DNA of 64,000 bases from Saccopteryx bilineata (Eukaryota; Chordata; Mammalia; Chiroptera; Emballonuridae): contig NC_089495.1 of assembly GCF_036850765.1 (NCBI RefSeq), positions 68,176,410 through 68,240,409 of the forward strand, in the 5' to 3' direction. Below, piece by piece: positions 21,744-33,399 of this stretch (position 1 is its first letter; the number at the start of each line of letters is the position of its first letter). Both the position numbers and the translations under genes were made by a program. The notes beneath the pieces were generated by a model that worked only from the letters and a program-made list of their open reading frames with translations, had not been told where the DNA came from and did not search any database.

Positions 21744-24700
21744 TTATGTTCCACCAATGTATGGAATCATGTAGTTCTTGTTTTTTTCTGATTTACTTAT
21801 TTCACTCCTTATAATGTTATCAAGATCCCCCACCATTTTGCTGTAAATGATCTGATGTCATCATTTCTTATGGCTGAGTAGTATTCCATAGTGTATATGT
21901 GCCACATCTTCTTTATCCAGTCTTCTATTGAAGGGCTTTTTGGTTGTTTCCATGTCTTGGCCACTGTGAACAGTGCTGCAATGAACATGGGGCTACATGT
22001 GTCTTCACGTATCAATGTTTCTGAGGTTTTGGGGTATATACCCAGTAGAGGGATTGCTGGGTCATAAGGTAGTTCTATTTGCAGTTTTTTGAGGAACCAC
22101 CATACTTTCCTCCATAATGGTTGTACTACTTTACAGTCCCACCAACAGTGTATGAGGGTTCCTTTTTCTCCACAGCCTCTCCAACATTTGCTATTACCCA
22201 TCTTGTTGATAATAGCTAATCTAACAGGGGTGAGGTGGTATCTCGTAGTTTTGATTTGCATTTCTCTAATAACTAATGAAGCTGAGCATCTTTTCATATA
22301 TCTGTTGGCCATTTGTATTTCTTCCTGGGAGAAATGTCTGTTCATGTCCTCTTCCCATTTTTTTATGGGATTGTTTGTTTGTTTGTTGTTGAGTTTTATG
22401 AGTTCTTTGTAAATTTTGGATATTAGGCCCTTATCTGAGCTGTTGTTTGAAAATATCATTTCCCATTTAGTTGGCTGTCTGTTTATTTTGATATCAGTTT
22501 CTCTTGCTGAGCAAAAACTTTTTATTCTGATGTAGTCCCATTCATTTATCTTTGCCTTCACTTCTCTTGCCATTGGAGTCAAGTTCATAAAATGTTCTTT
22601 AAAACCCAGGTCCATGATTTTAGTACCTATGTCTTCTTCTATGTACTTTACTGTTTCAGGTCTTATATTTAGGTCTTTGATCCATTTTGAATTAATTTTA
22701 GTACACGGGGACAGGCTGTAGTCGAGTTTCATTATTTTGCATGTGGCTTTCCAGTTTTTCCAACACCATTTGTTGAAGAGGCTTTCTTTTCTCCATTGTA
22801 TGTTGTTGGCCCCTTTATCAAAGATTATTTGACCATATATATGTGGTTTTATTTCTGGGCTTTCTATTCTGTTCCATTGGTCTGAGTGTCTATTTTTCTG
22901 CCAATACCATGCTGTTTTGATTATCGTGGCCCTATAATATAGTTTAAAGTCAGGTATTGTAATGCCCCCAGCTTCATTCTTTTTCCTTAGGATTGTTCTG
23001 GCTATTCGGGGTTTTTTATAGTTCCATATAAATCTGATGATTTTTGTTCCATTTCTTTAAAAAATCTCATAGGGATTTTGATGGGAATTGCATTAAATTT
23101 GTATATTGCTTTGGGTAATATGGCCATTTTGATTATATTTATTCTTCCTATCCAAGAACAAGGAATATTTTTCCATCTCATTGTATCTTTTTCGATTTCC
23201 CTTAACAATGCTTTGTAATTTTCATTATATAGGTCCTTTACGTTCTTTGTTATGTTTATTCCTAGGTATTTTATTTTTTTTTTGTTGCAATCGTGAAGGG
23301 GATTATTTTTTTTTAGTTCGTTTTCTAATATTTCATTGTTGGCATATAGAAAGGCTATGGACTTTTGTATGTTAATTTTGTATCCTGCGACCTTACTGTA
23401 TTGGTTTATTGTTTCTAATAATCTTTTTGTGGAGTCCTTCGGGTTTTTGATGTATAGGATCATATCATCAACAAAAAGTGATACCTTTACTTCTTCTTTT
23501 CCGATATGAATGCCTTTTATTTCTTTGTCTTGTCTGATTGCTCTGGCCAGAACTTCTAGCACCACGTTAAATAAGAGTGGAGAGAGTGGACAACCCTGTC
23601 TTGTTCCTGATTTAAGGTAGAAAGTCCTCAGTTTTATGCCGTTTAATATGATGTTGGCTGATGGTTTATCATATATAACCTTTATCATGTTGAGATATTT
23701 TCCTTCTATACCCATTTTGTTGAGAGTCTTAAACATAAAATTGTGTTGTATTTTATCAAAAGCCTTTTCTGCATCTATTGATAAGATCATGTGGTTTTTG
23801 TTCTTTGTTTTGTTGATATGGTATATTACGTTAACCGTTTTGCGTATGTTGAACCATCCTTGAGAATCTGGGATGAATCCCACTTGATCATGATGTATTA
23901 TTTTTTTAATATGTTGTTGTATTCGGTTTGCCAGTATTTTGTTTAGTATTTTAGCATCTGTATTCATTAGAGATATTGGTCTGTAGTATTCTTTCTTTGT
24001 GCCATCCTTGCCAGGTTTTGGTATGAGGGTTATGTTGGCCTCATAAAATGTGTTTGGAAGTATTGCTTCTTCTTCAATTTTTTGGAAGACTTTGAGTAGA
24101 ATAGGAACCAAGTCTTCTTTGAATGTTTGATAGAATTCACTAGTATAACCGTCTGGGCCTGGACTTTTATTTTTGGGGAGGTTTTTAATAGTTTTTTCTA
24201 TTTCCTCCCTGCTGATTGGTCTGTTTAGGCTTTCTGCTTCTTCATGACTCAGTCTAGGAAGGTTGTATTGTTCTAGGAATTTATCCATTTCTTCTAGATT
24301 GTTGTGTTTGGTGGCATATAATTTTTCATAGTATTCTACAATAATTCTTTGTATATCTATGATGTCTGTGGTGATCTCTCCTCTTTCATTTTGGATTTTA
24401 TTTATTTGAGTCCTGTGTCTTTTTTTCCTTGGTGAGTCTTGCCAAGGGTTTGTCAATTTTGTTGATCTTTTCAAAGAACCAGCTCCTTGTTTTATTGATT
24501 TTTTCTATAGTTTTTCTGTTCTCTATTTCATTTATTTCTGCTCTGATTTTTATTATCTCCTTTCTTCGGCTGGTTTTGGGTTGTTTTTGTTCTTCTTTTT
24601 CTAGTTCCTTAAGGTGTGAAGTTAAGTGGTTTACTTTGGCTCTCTCTTGTTTGTTCATATAGGCCTGAAGTGATATGAACTTTCCTCTTATTACTGCTTT

Positions 24701-25568
24701 TGCTGCATCCCAGAGATTCTGATATGTCGTATTTTCATTTTCATTTGTCTGTATATATCTTTTGATCTCTGCGCTTATTTCTTCTTTGACCCATTCATTT
24801 TTTAGAAGTATGTTGTTTAGTTTCCACATTTTTGTGGGTTTCCCCCCTCTTTTTTGCAGTTGAATTCTAGTTTCAAGGCTTTATGATCAGAAAATATGCT
24901 TGGTACAATTTCAATTTTTCTAAATTTGCTGATATTGTCTTTGTGGCCCAACATATGGTCAATTCTCATGTTCCATGTACACTAGAGAAAAATGTATACT
25001 CTGTCGCTTTGGGATGAAGTGTCCTGTAGATGTCTATCATATCCAGGTGTTCTAGTATTTCGTTTAAGGCCACTATATCTTTATTGATTCTCTGTTTGGA
25101 TGACCGATCTAGAGCCGTCAGCGGTGTATTGAGGTCTCCAAGTATGATTGTATTTTTGTTAGTTTTTGTTTTAAGGTCAATAAGTAGCTGTCTTATATAT
25201 TTTGGTGCTCCTTGGTTTGGTGCATATGTATTAAGGATTGTTATGTCTTCTTGATTCAACTTCCCCTTAATCATTATGAAATGACCATTTTTGTCTCTGA
25301 GTACTTTTTCTGTCTTGTAGTCAGCATTATTAGATATGAGTATTGCTACACCTGCTTTTTTTTGGGTGTTGTTTGCTTGGAGTATTGTTTTCCAGCCTTT
25401 CACTTTGAATTTGTTTTTGTCCTTGTTGCTTAGATGTGTTTCTTGTAGGCAGCATATAGTTGGATTTTCTTTTTTAATCCATTCTGCTACTCTGTGTCTT
25501 TTTATTGGTAAGTTTAATCTATTTACATTTAGTGTAATTATTGACACTTGTGGGTTCCCTACTGCCAT
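21744..25568 (-). pseudogene. L1-2 ORF2 (endonuclease/reverse transcriptase), broken
   Basis: The start MAVGNPQVSIITLNVN is intact and runs 200 residues (25568-24966) with [14 protein letters not shown] and ILGDLNTPL before a deletion shifts the frame near 24965. A linker segment (24829-24398) and the reverse transcriptase (24474-23002, 490 residues) follow, with a shift near 24425 between them. The RT has the active-site loop as [10 protein letters not shown] (near 23452-23480): both Asp are kept, but Ala of FADD is Val. A further shift near 23040 precedes the C-terminal region, which includes a cysteine motif ([18 protein letters not shown], near 22150). An extra C near 21828 shifts the last residues; the ancestral stop is the TAA at 21744-21746. 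At least four frameshifts, so inactive. Confidence 0.92.
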
Positions 25569-25893
25569 TTTATAAATTGCTTTCTGTTAGTTTTATATCT
25601 AGTTTGATTCTTCTCTTTTGTTTTTCTATCATTTGTTTTTGTTTGTTTGTGTTCCATATTTCTTTCCTCTGTTGCTACCTTTTTTAAGTCAAGTGTTTTT
25701 CTGGTGGTTTTTTCAAGGGTGGTTACCATTAAGTAATGAAAAGGGTACCTACCATATTCATTGTAGTACCCTATCTTATAAGTATTTCTGCACTTCATCT
25801 TCCTTTGCTACTGTTAATCTCCATCCTCTTCCCCCTTTTTTTCCTTTGTTGTCACAGTTTAAGTTTGGTTTTATTGTGTTCTTGGTGAAGCTG

Positions 25894-26889
25894 TTACTTG
25901 TGGTGTTGTTTTCTTTTGTTCTTTGAATCTGGTTGGAAAACCCCCTTTAGTATTTCCTGGAGTGGGGACTTTCTGTTGATAAATTCTCTCATCTTTTCTG
26001 TATTTGTGAATGTTTTTATATCTCCTTCATACTTGAAGGATAGCTTTGATGGGTATAGTATTCTTGGCTGAAAGTTCCTCTCTTTCAGGGCTTTAAATAT
26101 TGGGGTCCACTCTCTTCTAGCTTGTAGAGTTTCTGCTGAGAAATCTGATGATAATCTAATAGGCCTTCCTTTATATGTTGTACTCTTCTTTTCCCTGGCT
26201 GCCTTGAGAATTTTTTCTTTGTCATTGGTTTGTGTCATCTTTATTATGATGTGCCTTGGAGTGGGTTTGTTGGGGTTAAGAAAACTCGGTGTTCTGTTTG
26301 CTTCTTGAATTTGAGGCTTTAGTTCTTTCCACAGGCTTGGGAAGTTCTCGTCTATTATTAGTTTGAGTATATTCTCCATTCCATTTTCTTTCTCTTCTCC
26401 CTCTGATATACCTGTTATTCTTATGTTATTCTTTCTGATGGAGTCAGACAATTCCTGTAGGGCTTTCTCATTTTTTATTATTTTTGAGTCTCTTTCTTCT
26501 TCTCTCTGTTTTGCCTCAAGTTGTTTGTCTTCTATTTCACTAATCTTATCCTCAATCTGGGCTGTTCTGTTAGCTAAGCTTGTTACTTCGTTTTTCAGCT
26601 CGTGAATTGAGTTTTTCATTTCTGTTTGATTTGTTTTAATAGTTTCAATTTCCTTGGTAATATATTCTTTGTGTTCATTGAGTTGTTTTCTGATCTCCCT
26701 ATATTGCCTTTCTGTGTTTTCTTGTATATCTCTGAGTATTTTTAAGATTTCTATTTTAAATTCTCTGTCATTTAGCTCCAAGGCTTCCAATATGTTAAGT
26801 CTTTTCTCCATAGATTTTTCCACATCTATTTGTGTTACCTCTCATTCTTTTGTATCCATAATGTTCGGTTTCCTCTTTCTTATTGGCAT
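25894..26889 (-). pseudogene. L1-2 ORF1, nearly intact with one early stop
   Basis: Trimeric RNA-binding chaperone of L1. From an internal Met (26823) it is open for 309 residues: coiled coil (ETIKTNQTEMKNSIHELKNE), RRM-like part (KNNIRITGISEGEEKENG) and C-terminal domain (RPIRLSSDFSAETLQARR). The ancestral start, by comparison with L1-1, is the ATG at 26887-26889 (MPIRKRKPNIMDTKE); a TGA directly after that stretch, near 26845, interrupts the first codons. A protein lacking about 22 N-terminal residues could still be made from the internal Met; this is inference. Confidence 0.9.
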
Positions 26890-28904
26890 CTGAGGGTGGT
26901 CTTGTTGATAGCACTAATTAGAATTAATAAAGAGTAAAAAGTAAAAAAAAAAAGGGTAAAACACCCCACACAAAAAAAACAGTAATAATTTATTATTTCC
27001 CCCTTTGTTTCTTTCTTCTCTTTCCCTCCTCTCCCCTCCTCAGGGAAATATCGTGCCTATAATGGAGGGCCTGATTTGGGGTGAAGAGTTCAAGGGGCAA
27101 AAATAGGGAGTAGTGACCTACTAAATGCAAAAAAAAAAAAAAAAAGGAAGAAAATTTTAGACAAGCATAAGATGATTTGCTTGTAAGTGATGGTCAACTA
27201 AGAGATATAATGAGAGGGATAAGAGGAAACCAGAAAAAAGGACCAAAAAAAGAATAATAAAGAAGAAAAAAATAAAAATAATAAGTAAATATCTGTTGTA
27301 TTAAGTGGGGCGAAGACTAAATATAATGGAGACCTTGGGTTGGGAGGACCCAAAATGCCACAAAAATAAACAAACAAGAAAAAAACAAAAACAAAAGCAA
27401 AAAAGAAAAATAAAGCCAAAAAAAGCCTTGAGTCCCAAATTAACTAATTCATTCGTGATTGAGGATTAAATGGGAGGAAAGTAAAACGAGAAAAGAAAAA
27501 ACAAATAGAAAGGAAAAAATAAGAAAAAGAGAAAAACGAAGGAAGAAATAAAAAAGGAAGGGAAAAAAACAAAATAAAGCAAATAAAAAAAAAAAAACAA
27601 AAGAGGAGAGAGTGAGAGTTAAGTGTTTTGGAGTATAACCTTAAAGGAGGGTGAGGATGAAGAAGAGAAATAAAATGTAACACTTATGGGTAATGTAGTT
27701 CAAGAAAAGGGAAGCATAAGATGGGTAGAGAATAGAAGGACCAAGGTGGAGGAAATAAAGGCAATAAGATAGAAGAAACAAACAACAACAACAAAAAAAT
27801 TAGTGGAACAAATTGTAAAGTCTGTGGATTTTTCTTGATTTTGAGAGGTTAACTTCTTCCTTTTTCTTTTCTCTCCCTCTTCCTGGTCGGTGACTCTGTA
27901 CCCCAGGCTCTGCCCCTGTGTCACACTTAGGTAGGGATTTGCAGTTGATGGGATTCTATGGCAATGTCATATAATTGGCTTTAGTCTTGCTGGTAGTCAA
28001 GGCTTGTTGGCGTTTGCAGGGTCCAACGATGAGAGAGTTTGCTTTCCTGGATTCTCTCTCCTAGTCCCCCCTTTCTGAATTAGCAGCCTGGTGATCCAGC
28101 TATAAGGCTGCAACTGCATCTGCCTGGGGAGTAAGAGGCTCAAAGAGCTGGGAAATCCCCACTCTATCCCTACTCAGTGCAAGGCTTTGGGAAAGGCTCT
28201 GGCAGTCAGGGCCTCCAGAGTAATCAGGCGGGGGTGGGAGTCAATTGTTGTCAAGGTGACTGTTCAGTGCCTAGCATTCAGTTGGACCTCTCAACCCAGG
28301 CTTTCCACACTTTGTAGCCTGTTTTGCCTGGGAAGAAGAGGCACTAGTCTCTGCTTGCGACTAGTGTAGTATAGATCTTATTATCTGCCAAGTCCCTCTT
28401 GTTAGCGTTTATCCTTGAATATGGAGGCTCTATCAATCAGAAGTTGCCCCCACCCCTTTAGCGAGAGGCACTAAAAAATATCACGCCTCTTGTCTTGGGT
28501 CGCTGAACTGAGAGAGATCTTATCAATTAGAACCGAGGGTGCGCAGATTTCATGGGTTAAGCTAATTTCAGTGATTGGGTCGCAGCTGTGCTTCCGAAGG
28601 TATTTTAGGCTGCCTGCGCGCGCCCCTCCCCCAACGCTTGATTGTTAGCTTGAATGGCTGGTTGAGGTGCCCCGCCCACGGAGAGAATCTCCCAAGTAGA
28701 AGACCACCCTGGCGCCTCTCCCGCTCGCCCTGCCGCTGGCGGCTGGATCGCACCAGGCACAGGATAATGGGGCACCCTGGGTGTGCGGGCCAGTAGGGCG
28801 CTCTGGGCGTGTGGAATGCCCAGGGCACATGCGCGAATGGGGTGCTCCGGGCACCGGTGGCTGGCGACTCTCACTCACAGTGCGCGGGCTGCTGGGAACG
28901 TTAG

Positions 28905-29094
28905 CGGTGATCGCTCTGCAACCGTACTGGGTGCGCGCCAGCGGCTGCTCGCCGCTCCGGAGTGTGGGCGGTGCTCGCTCTGCAACCGGACCGGGCGCGC
29001 CAGCGGCTGCTCACGGCTCCCGAGTGTGGGCGGTGCTCGCTCTGCAACCGGACCGGCCGCGCACCCGCGGCTGCTCGCGGCTCCCGAGTGTGGG
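28905..29094 (-). repeat. Three ~63-bp GC-rich tandem units in the L1-2 5'UTR
   Basis: Units 28905-28968, 28969-29030 and 29031-29094, each running from 'cggtg-tcgctctgcaacc' through 'gcggctgctc' to 'gagtgtggg'. All are CpG-rich. The second and third are the most alike. Confidence 0.9.
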
Positions 29095-29304
29095 CTGACT
29101 CACCACAGGCGCACTCCCTCGCGGCTTGAATGAACCTCGCTGTGGTAGCTTCCTCCATACCCTCGTCTCTCAGATTCAAGTGATAACAGTCCTTTCGCTT
29201 TCAGTTTGTGTGGAACTCTGGAATGCTCCGAGGATAAATTTTTCTGTTTCTAGTTGATAAATTTGTTGTGATTTAGGGGAGATCTGTCGGACGCGCTGCT
29301 CACG

Positions 29305-29324
29305 GCGCCATTTCCGTGACGTCA
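29305..29324 (-). promoter_or_regulatory. L1-2 promoter tip: CRE and YY1-like sites
   Basis: A perfect CRE palindrome TGACGTCA at 29317-29324 lies within the first 15 nt of the element. A YY1-like GAAATGGCGCC (complement of 29305-29314) follows. Human L1 also carries a YY1 site near its 5' end that directs start-site choice; a comparable role here is inference. Confidence 0.65.
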
Positions 29325-30440
29325 CCTCTCTTCACATTTTTGTCAACACTTGTTTGTTGACTTATTGATGATAGCCATTCTGACAAATGTGAGATAATAC
29401 CTTATTCTGATTTTAATTTGCATTTCTCTGATGATTAGTTACATTGAGCATTTTCTTCATATGTCTATTGACCATTTAGTTTTATTTTTTGCATGTAATT
29501 GTCCAGTTTTTTAACACTATTTATTGAAGAGACTGTCCTTACTCTACTGTGTACACCTGCCTTCTTTGTGTAGTATTAATTGACCATAAAATGTGGCTTT
29601 ATTTCTGCACTCTCTTTTTTGTTCCATTGATCTGTTTGCCTGTTTTTATGCCAATATCAGGCTGTTTTGATTACAATGACCTTATAATATAATTTGATTG
29701 CAGGTACTATGATATCTCCAAATATGTTCTCTTTCTCAATATTACTTACTCTTTTTGGGGTGTTCCTAGGTTTCATAAAAATTTTTGTAATATTTTTCTA
29801 GATCTGTGAAATATGCCATTGGTATATTTTAATAAAAATTACATTGAATCTATATATTGTTTTGGGTAGAATGGACATTTTAAGGATGTCAATTCTAATT
29901 CATTAATATAGTATATGCCCTTATTTATTTTTATCTTTTTCAATTTCTTTCCTGAGTATCCCATAATTTTCTGAGTATAGGTCTTTTATATCTTTGGTTA
30001 TATTTATTCCTAGGAACCTAATTTTTCATGTTGCAATAGTAAATGGGATTGTTTTCTTTATTTCTCTATTAGATAGCTTATTATTGGTGCATAAAGTTGC
30101 AAATAATTTCTGGATATTAATTTTACATTCTGTTACTTTACTAAATTCACTTATCAGTTCTAATTTTTGGTGGAAACTAGAATTATCTATATACAATATA
30201 ATGTAATCTGCAAATAATGACAGCTGTATTTCTTTTTCAATTTGGTTATCTTTTAACTGTTTTTTTTTTTTTGTCTGATTTCTGTGGTAAGAACTTCCCA
30301 GTACTATGTTGAATAAGAGTGGTGAAAGTGGACATATCTGTCTTGTTTCTGATGTTAAGAAAAACAATATTAGTTTTTGCCCACTGAGTATGAGGTTGGC
30401 AGGGTTTTTTTTGTCATATGATCTTTCTTTTTGAACACGT

Positions 30441-31309
30441 TTTAAATGACATATTGAATTCAATTAATAGTTTAAAATACTTGTTTTTTAATGATTATGT
30501 AATTAAAATGTAAATACTACTATGGTTAAAAACCAATGTATCTAATGATTAATACATGAAAATCAATTAGTCAGTTGAAATACTCATTTCTTTGTTTTTG
30601 CTAAAGTAAGTAATTTTTAAAATATACCAAACCTCAGATGATATATATTTGCAGACCTATACCTTTTGGTTTTATTTCACAGCTAGGGATAGTGCCTCTA
30701 GCAACTTATTCCTATGGTATTTTCATAATAGAAAATGTGAACTTAAATTAGATAAATATTGATTATATATTGTTTTAAATAGGTTCAACTTAATTCTTAG
30801 AGAATATGAAAAAAAGCTTTAACAGCTAATATAAAATATATAATTGTCATAGAACTCATAGACAGAGATTAACTTTTAACAAGTTTATTTTTTGTTTAGA
30901 TTTTTATTATCAAATATATACATATGTTAAGCTGAATTCTCTTGAATATATAATATTCTATGTTGCTTAAAACAACAGTAAATCAGGTAGTGAGCTACAA
31001 AGTATAAATGTTTCTGTCTTTTTTCAAAAATTAGCCATCATTTAGTGTCTCATATTAAGAGAATCTTTAGCAACAGCATCACTATTTCTTATAGAATATA
31101 TAAGATTAAAATGATAATTATCATTGTCTGAATAATATAAAAAATGAGCATATAAAAGCATTATTTTCAATATAACTCCATTCTTAACTTTGTGATAATA
31201 ATAAAAGAAAAATGTTAACTTTTTTTAAAGATTCTGAAAAAAAATTAATCTTCCTGTATTTTAGTTTAATTTTATTGTAATATAATTTTATTTATATCAC
31301 TATTTTATT
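30441..31309. other. Unassigned AT-rich DNA
   Basis: No gene or repeat recognised. Confidence 0.5.
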
Positions 31310-31818
31310 ATATACCAGTATGTAATAAATTTCTACTATATTCCAAGCACTATTCTCAGTCCTAGATATTCAAATTTGAACAAATATGATACAATATTTT
31401 GTAGAGATAATATTCAAATAAATATGGGAAATCAATAATAGATAAAAAGGTAAATAAAAATTATGGAAGAGAATAAAATAGAATTATGTGATAGTGATTA
31501 TTAAATGGGTGGCTACTTTGGGTTGGGATGCAGAAGATGCCATACTTATTGATTTCACAGGTTTCTGAATGACCAGGAAAAAGTTACCATGAGACTATCT
31601 GAATTAGGAATGATCTAAGGACAGAAAATCTCATACAATGAGTATCAAACTGGAAATAAGCATTATGAAGCCATGAAAACAGAAGTCAGGCTAGAGTACA
31701 GTGTTTCAAAAAGTAATACACATGGCAATGATATAAGCCAATCTAAAAAGATTGGATTTTTTCTTGACAGCATAATTGGAAGTTATTAAAATATTTCATG
31801 TAAGGGAAATTTACAATT

Positions 31819-31852
<34 letters not shown>

Positions 31853-32100
31853 CGCATGCGCGCGCACGCTTTGTATGGATGTGTTAAATGGGTGAAGAAC
31901 AAGAGGAGAATTCAGGGCAATCTCTAGGTGTTTGGCTTGGTACTTTTTTGCTGGAAGAGAAATCGGTAAGCATAATCAAGTGGGGTAAGGCAAAGAAATT
32001 CACTTCTGCTTCTGTTAGTTTGAAATGACACCCAGAGGAGATATCAGGAAGGTCAATACATATTCAAGTCTGACATATCAGGGTACAGAACCCTCAAATA
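31310..32100. repeat. Ancient interspersed mammalian repeat, unnamed
   Basis: Weak similarity to an old mammalian repeat whose text runs 'ccaagcactattctcagtcc', later 'ggtttctgaatgaccagg', 'gattggattttttcttgaca' and 'tctctaggtgtttggctt'. The order is right but divergence is high; I cannot name the family with confidence. A TG/CG tract interrupts it. Confidence 0.4.
31819..31869. repeat. (TG)n(CG)n alternating purine-pyrimidine tract
   Basis: 51 bp of unbroken purine-pyrimidine alternation: about 12 TG steps, then a CG-rich part holding an exact 18-bp palindrome at 31848-31865 centred on GCATGC. Such DNA is the classical Z-DNA former. Confidence 0.95.
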
Positions 32101-33399
32101 TTAATAGTTAACCAGAACAAACAGTTCGTTTTTTATTTTATTACATGAAAATTACAGGTAGCCTTTTTCTTTGTTGTGCTAGGTTGGGCTCAGCTGGGCT
32201 CTGCTGAGCACTACCTGCCTCCTAATTCTGGGTCCATAGTTAAAGAAGCACTCACTATTTGGAAAATTATTTTTTTTTCTGTCAAATCAAAATTCTCAAA
32301 TGAAGGATGGACAGACTATATAATTTTAATATTTTTGCTCCAGAATGGCTGATGTTATATTTGCACATATCTCATTGGCTCTGGCAAGACATATAGCAAG
32401 TCCAAAGTCAATGAAGTGAGGAAGTATAATCTTACTACTCAAAATAATAACAGCAGGGGTGAAAAGAAACAATAGATTGCTAACAGTTATAAAATTTAAC
32501 ATATAGAGAGACATTATATTTTTCTTGTATCAGTGAATTATATGATAATTACTGAGTATAAAAAATTTAGCTATTTTAGGTACACTTTTTTTGATAGAAA
32601 AATTGTTATAATGCTGTTATAGACAAGTGGCTATATGGCAAGATGTTTGTAATTGGTTGCCATTAACCTGTCTTATTAACTCATTATTGCCACATTCATG
32701 ACCTTCACTTTCACTGGCTCAGACACTGGATCGTTAGAGCATAACTGATACAAGTGGGAGGAGCTACTCACATAAAAATTCACATTCATTGCAAATAGTG
32801 GTTAAATGTTTTTGTTAAACTATGCTTGAGAAGCATGAACATAGAACATGAAGAATCTGTTTTAAGCTTTTAAAAGTTTTTAACAGCCAGGATCCTGGAA
32901 GACACAGATCTGTACCCTATAATACATTCTTGGTGAATATTGTTTCCTCTGTGACTCACTGTACCCCTGTACTGAAAAGTAACCTTATTTCTAAATGACT
33001 CATACTTTCTACTAATATGTTTATATCATCATACAAGACATATGGAGCCATTCTGACTCCCTAGAGCTACTTTACATATTTCCATTCTGACTCATTACAG
33101 GTTCATTAAGTTTTATTTTTGGAAATTTTGTTAGGGGTAATATTTGTTGGTGGGCATGCAATGACAAATGATGCAGATGTGATTCAGATCAGTCCTGATA
33201 TATCAGTCAAAGATGATAATTTAATACTACCAATATATCCAAGCACAACTGAAGAGGAATGTAATATAACATTAAAAAAGGCTTTATTGAATTTTATGCT
33301 TGTTTCCTGTGGGATGCAGTGATGACCATTGGGTTAGAAGAGTGAGCAACTAGCCTCATTTTTACTGCTTATTTTCACCTCCCTTTTGACTTTGTCAGT
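32101..33399. other. Unassigned DNA with one unexplained small frame
   Basis: No gene recognised. A 67-residue frame at 33119-33322 (MEILLGVIFVGGHAMTNDAD start) has ordinary amino acid composition and ends just before the ZNF207 retrocopy. It resembles nothing I know and may be chance. Confidence 0.4.

Larger units (their letters stand above)
21342..29328 (-). mobile_element. Full-length L1 retrotransposon (L1-2)
   Basis: An 8.0-kb LINE-1 insertion on the minus strand inside an older L1. The 13-bp duplication TCTTCACATTTTT is perfect at 21329-21341 and 29329-29341, and the older L1 reads continuously across it. Order on its strand: 5'UTR (29328 to 26890), ORF1 (26889 to 25894), ORF2 (25568 to 21744), 3'UTR ending near 21481, then about 100 bp of extra sequence and a second poly(A) at the TSD. 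ORFs carry several frameshifts. It is of the same coding lineage as L1-1. Confidence 0.95.
26890..29328 (-). promoter_or_regulatory. L1-2 5'UTR / internal promoter region
   Basis: About 2.4 kb. The ORF1-proximal part (26890 to 28232) matches L1-1, including the 'ctcttcctggtcggtgactc' stretch. At 'aatcaggcggg' (ends 28232; L1-1 14210) similarity stops. The following 980 bp (28233 to about 29212) is a different CpG-rich module containing short tandem units. Similarity resumes for the last about 115 bp. Open frames in the GC-rich part (for example 28783-29133) are compositional. Confidence 0.8.
19975..30440 (-). mobile_element. Old L1 serving as host for younger insertions
   Basis: Pieces of one old minus-strand L1 lie at about 19975-20008, 20341-20531, 20839-21341 and 29342-30440. 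They follow L1 order (3'UTR, ORF2 C-terminus, then reverse transcriptase). The last piece encodes a damaged RT segment at 30026-30463 with [11 protein letters not shown] and LFADYIILY, so the second catalytic Asp of FADD is replaced by Tyr. The pieces are separated by a SINE, a MITE plus TA/T tract, and the 8-kb L1-2. Confidence 0.75.

Noticed and set aside
28568..29179. Several frames of 70-116 residues in GC-rich DNA
   Set aside because: They lie in the L1-2 5'UTR, overlap each other on both strands and owe their length to high GC content.
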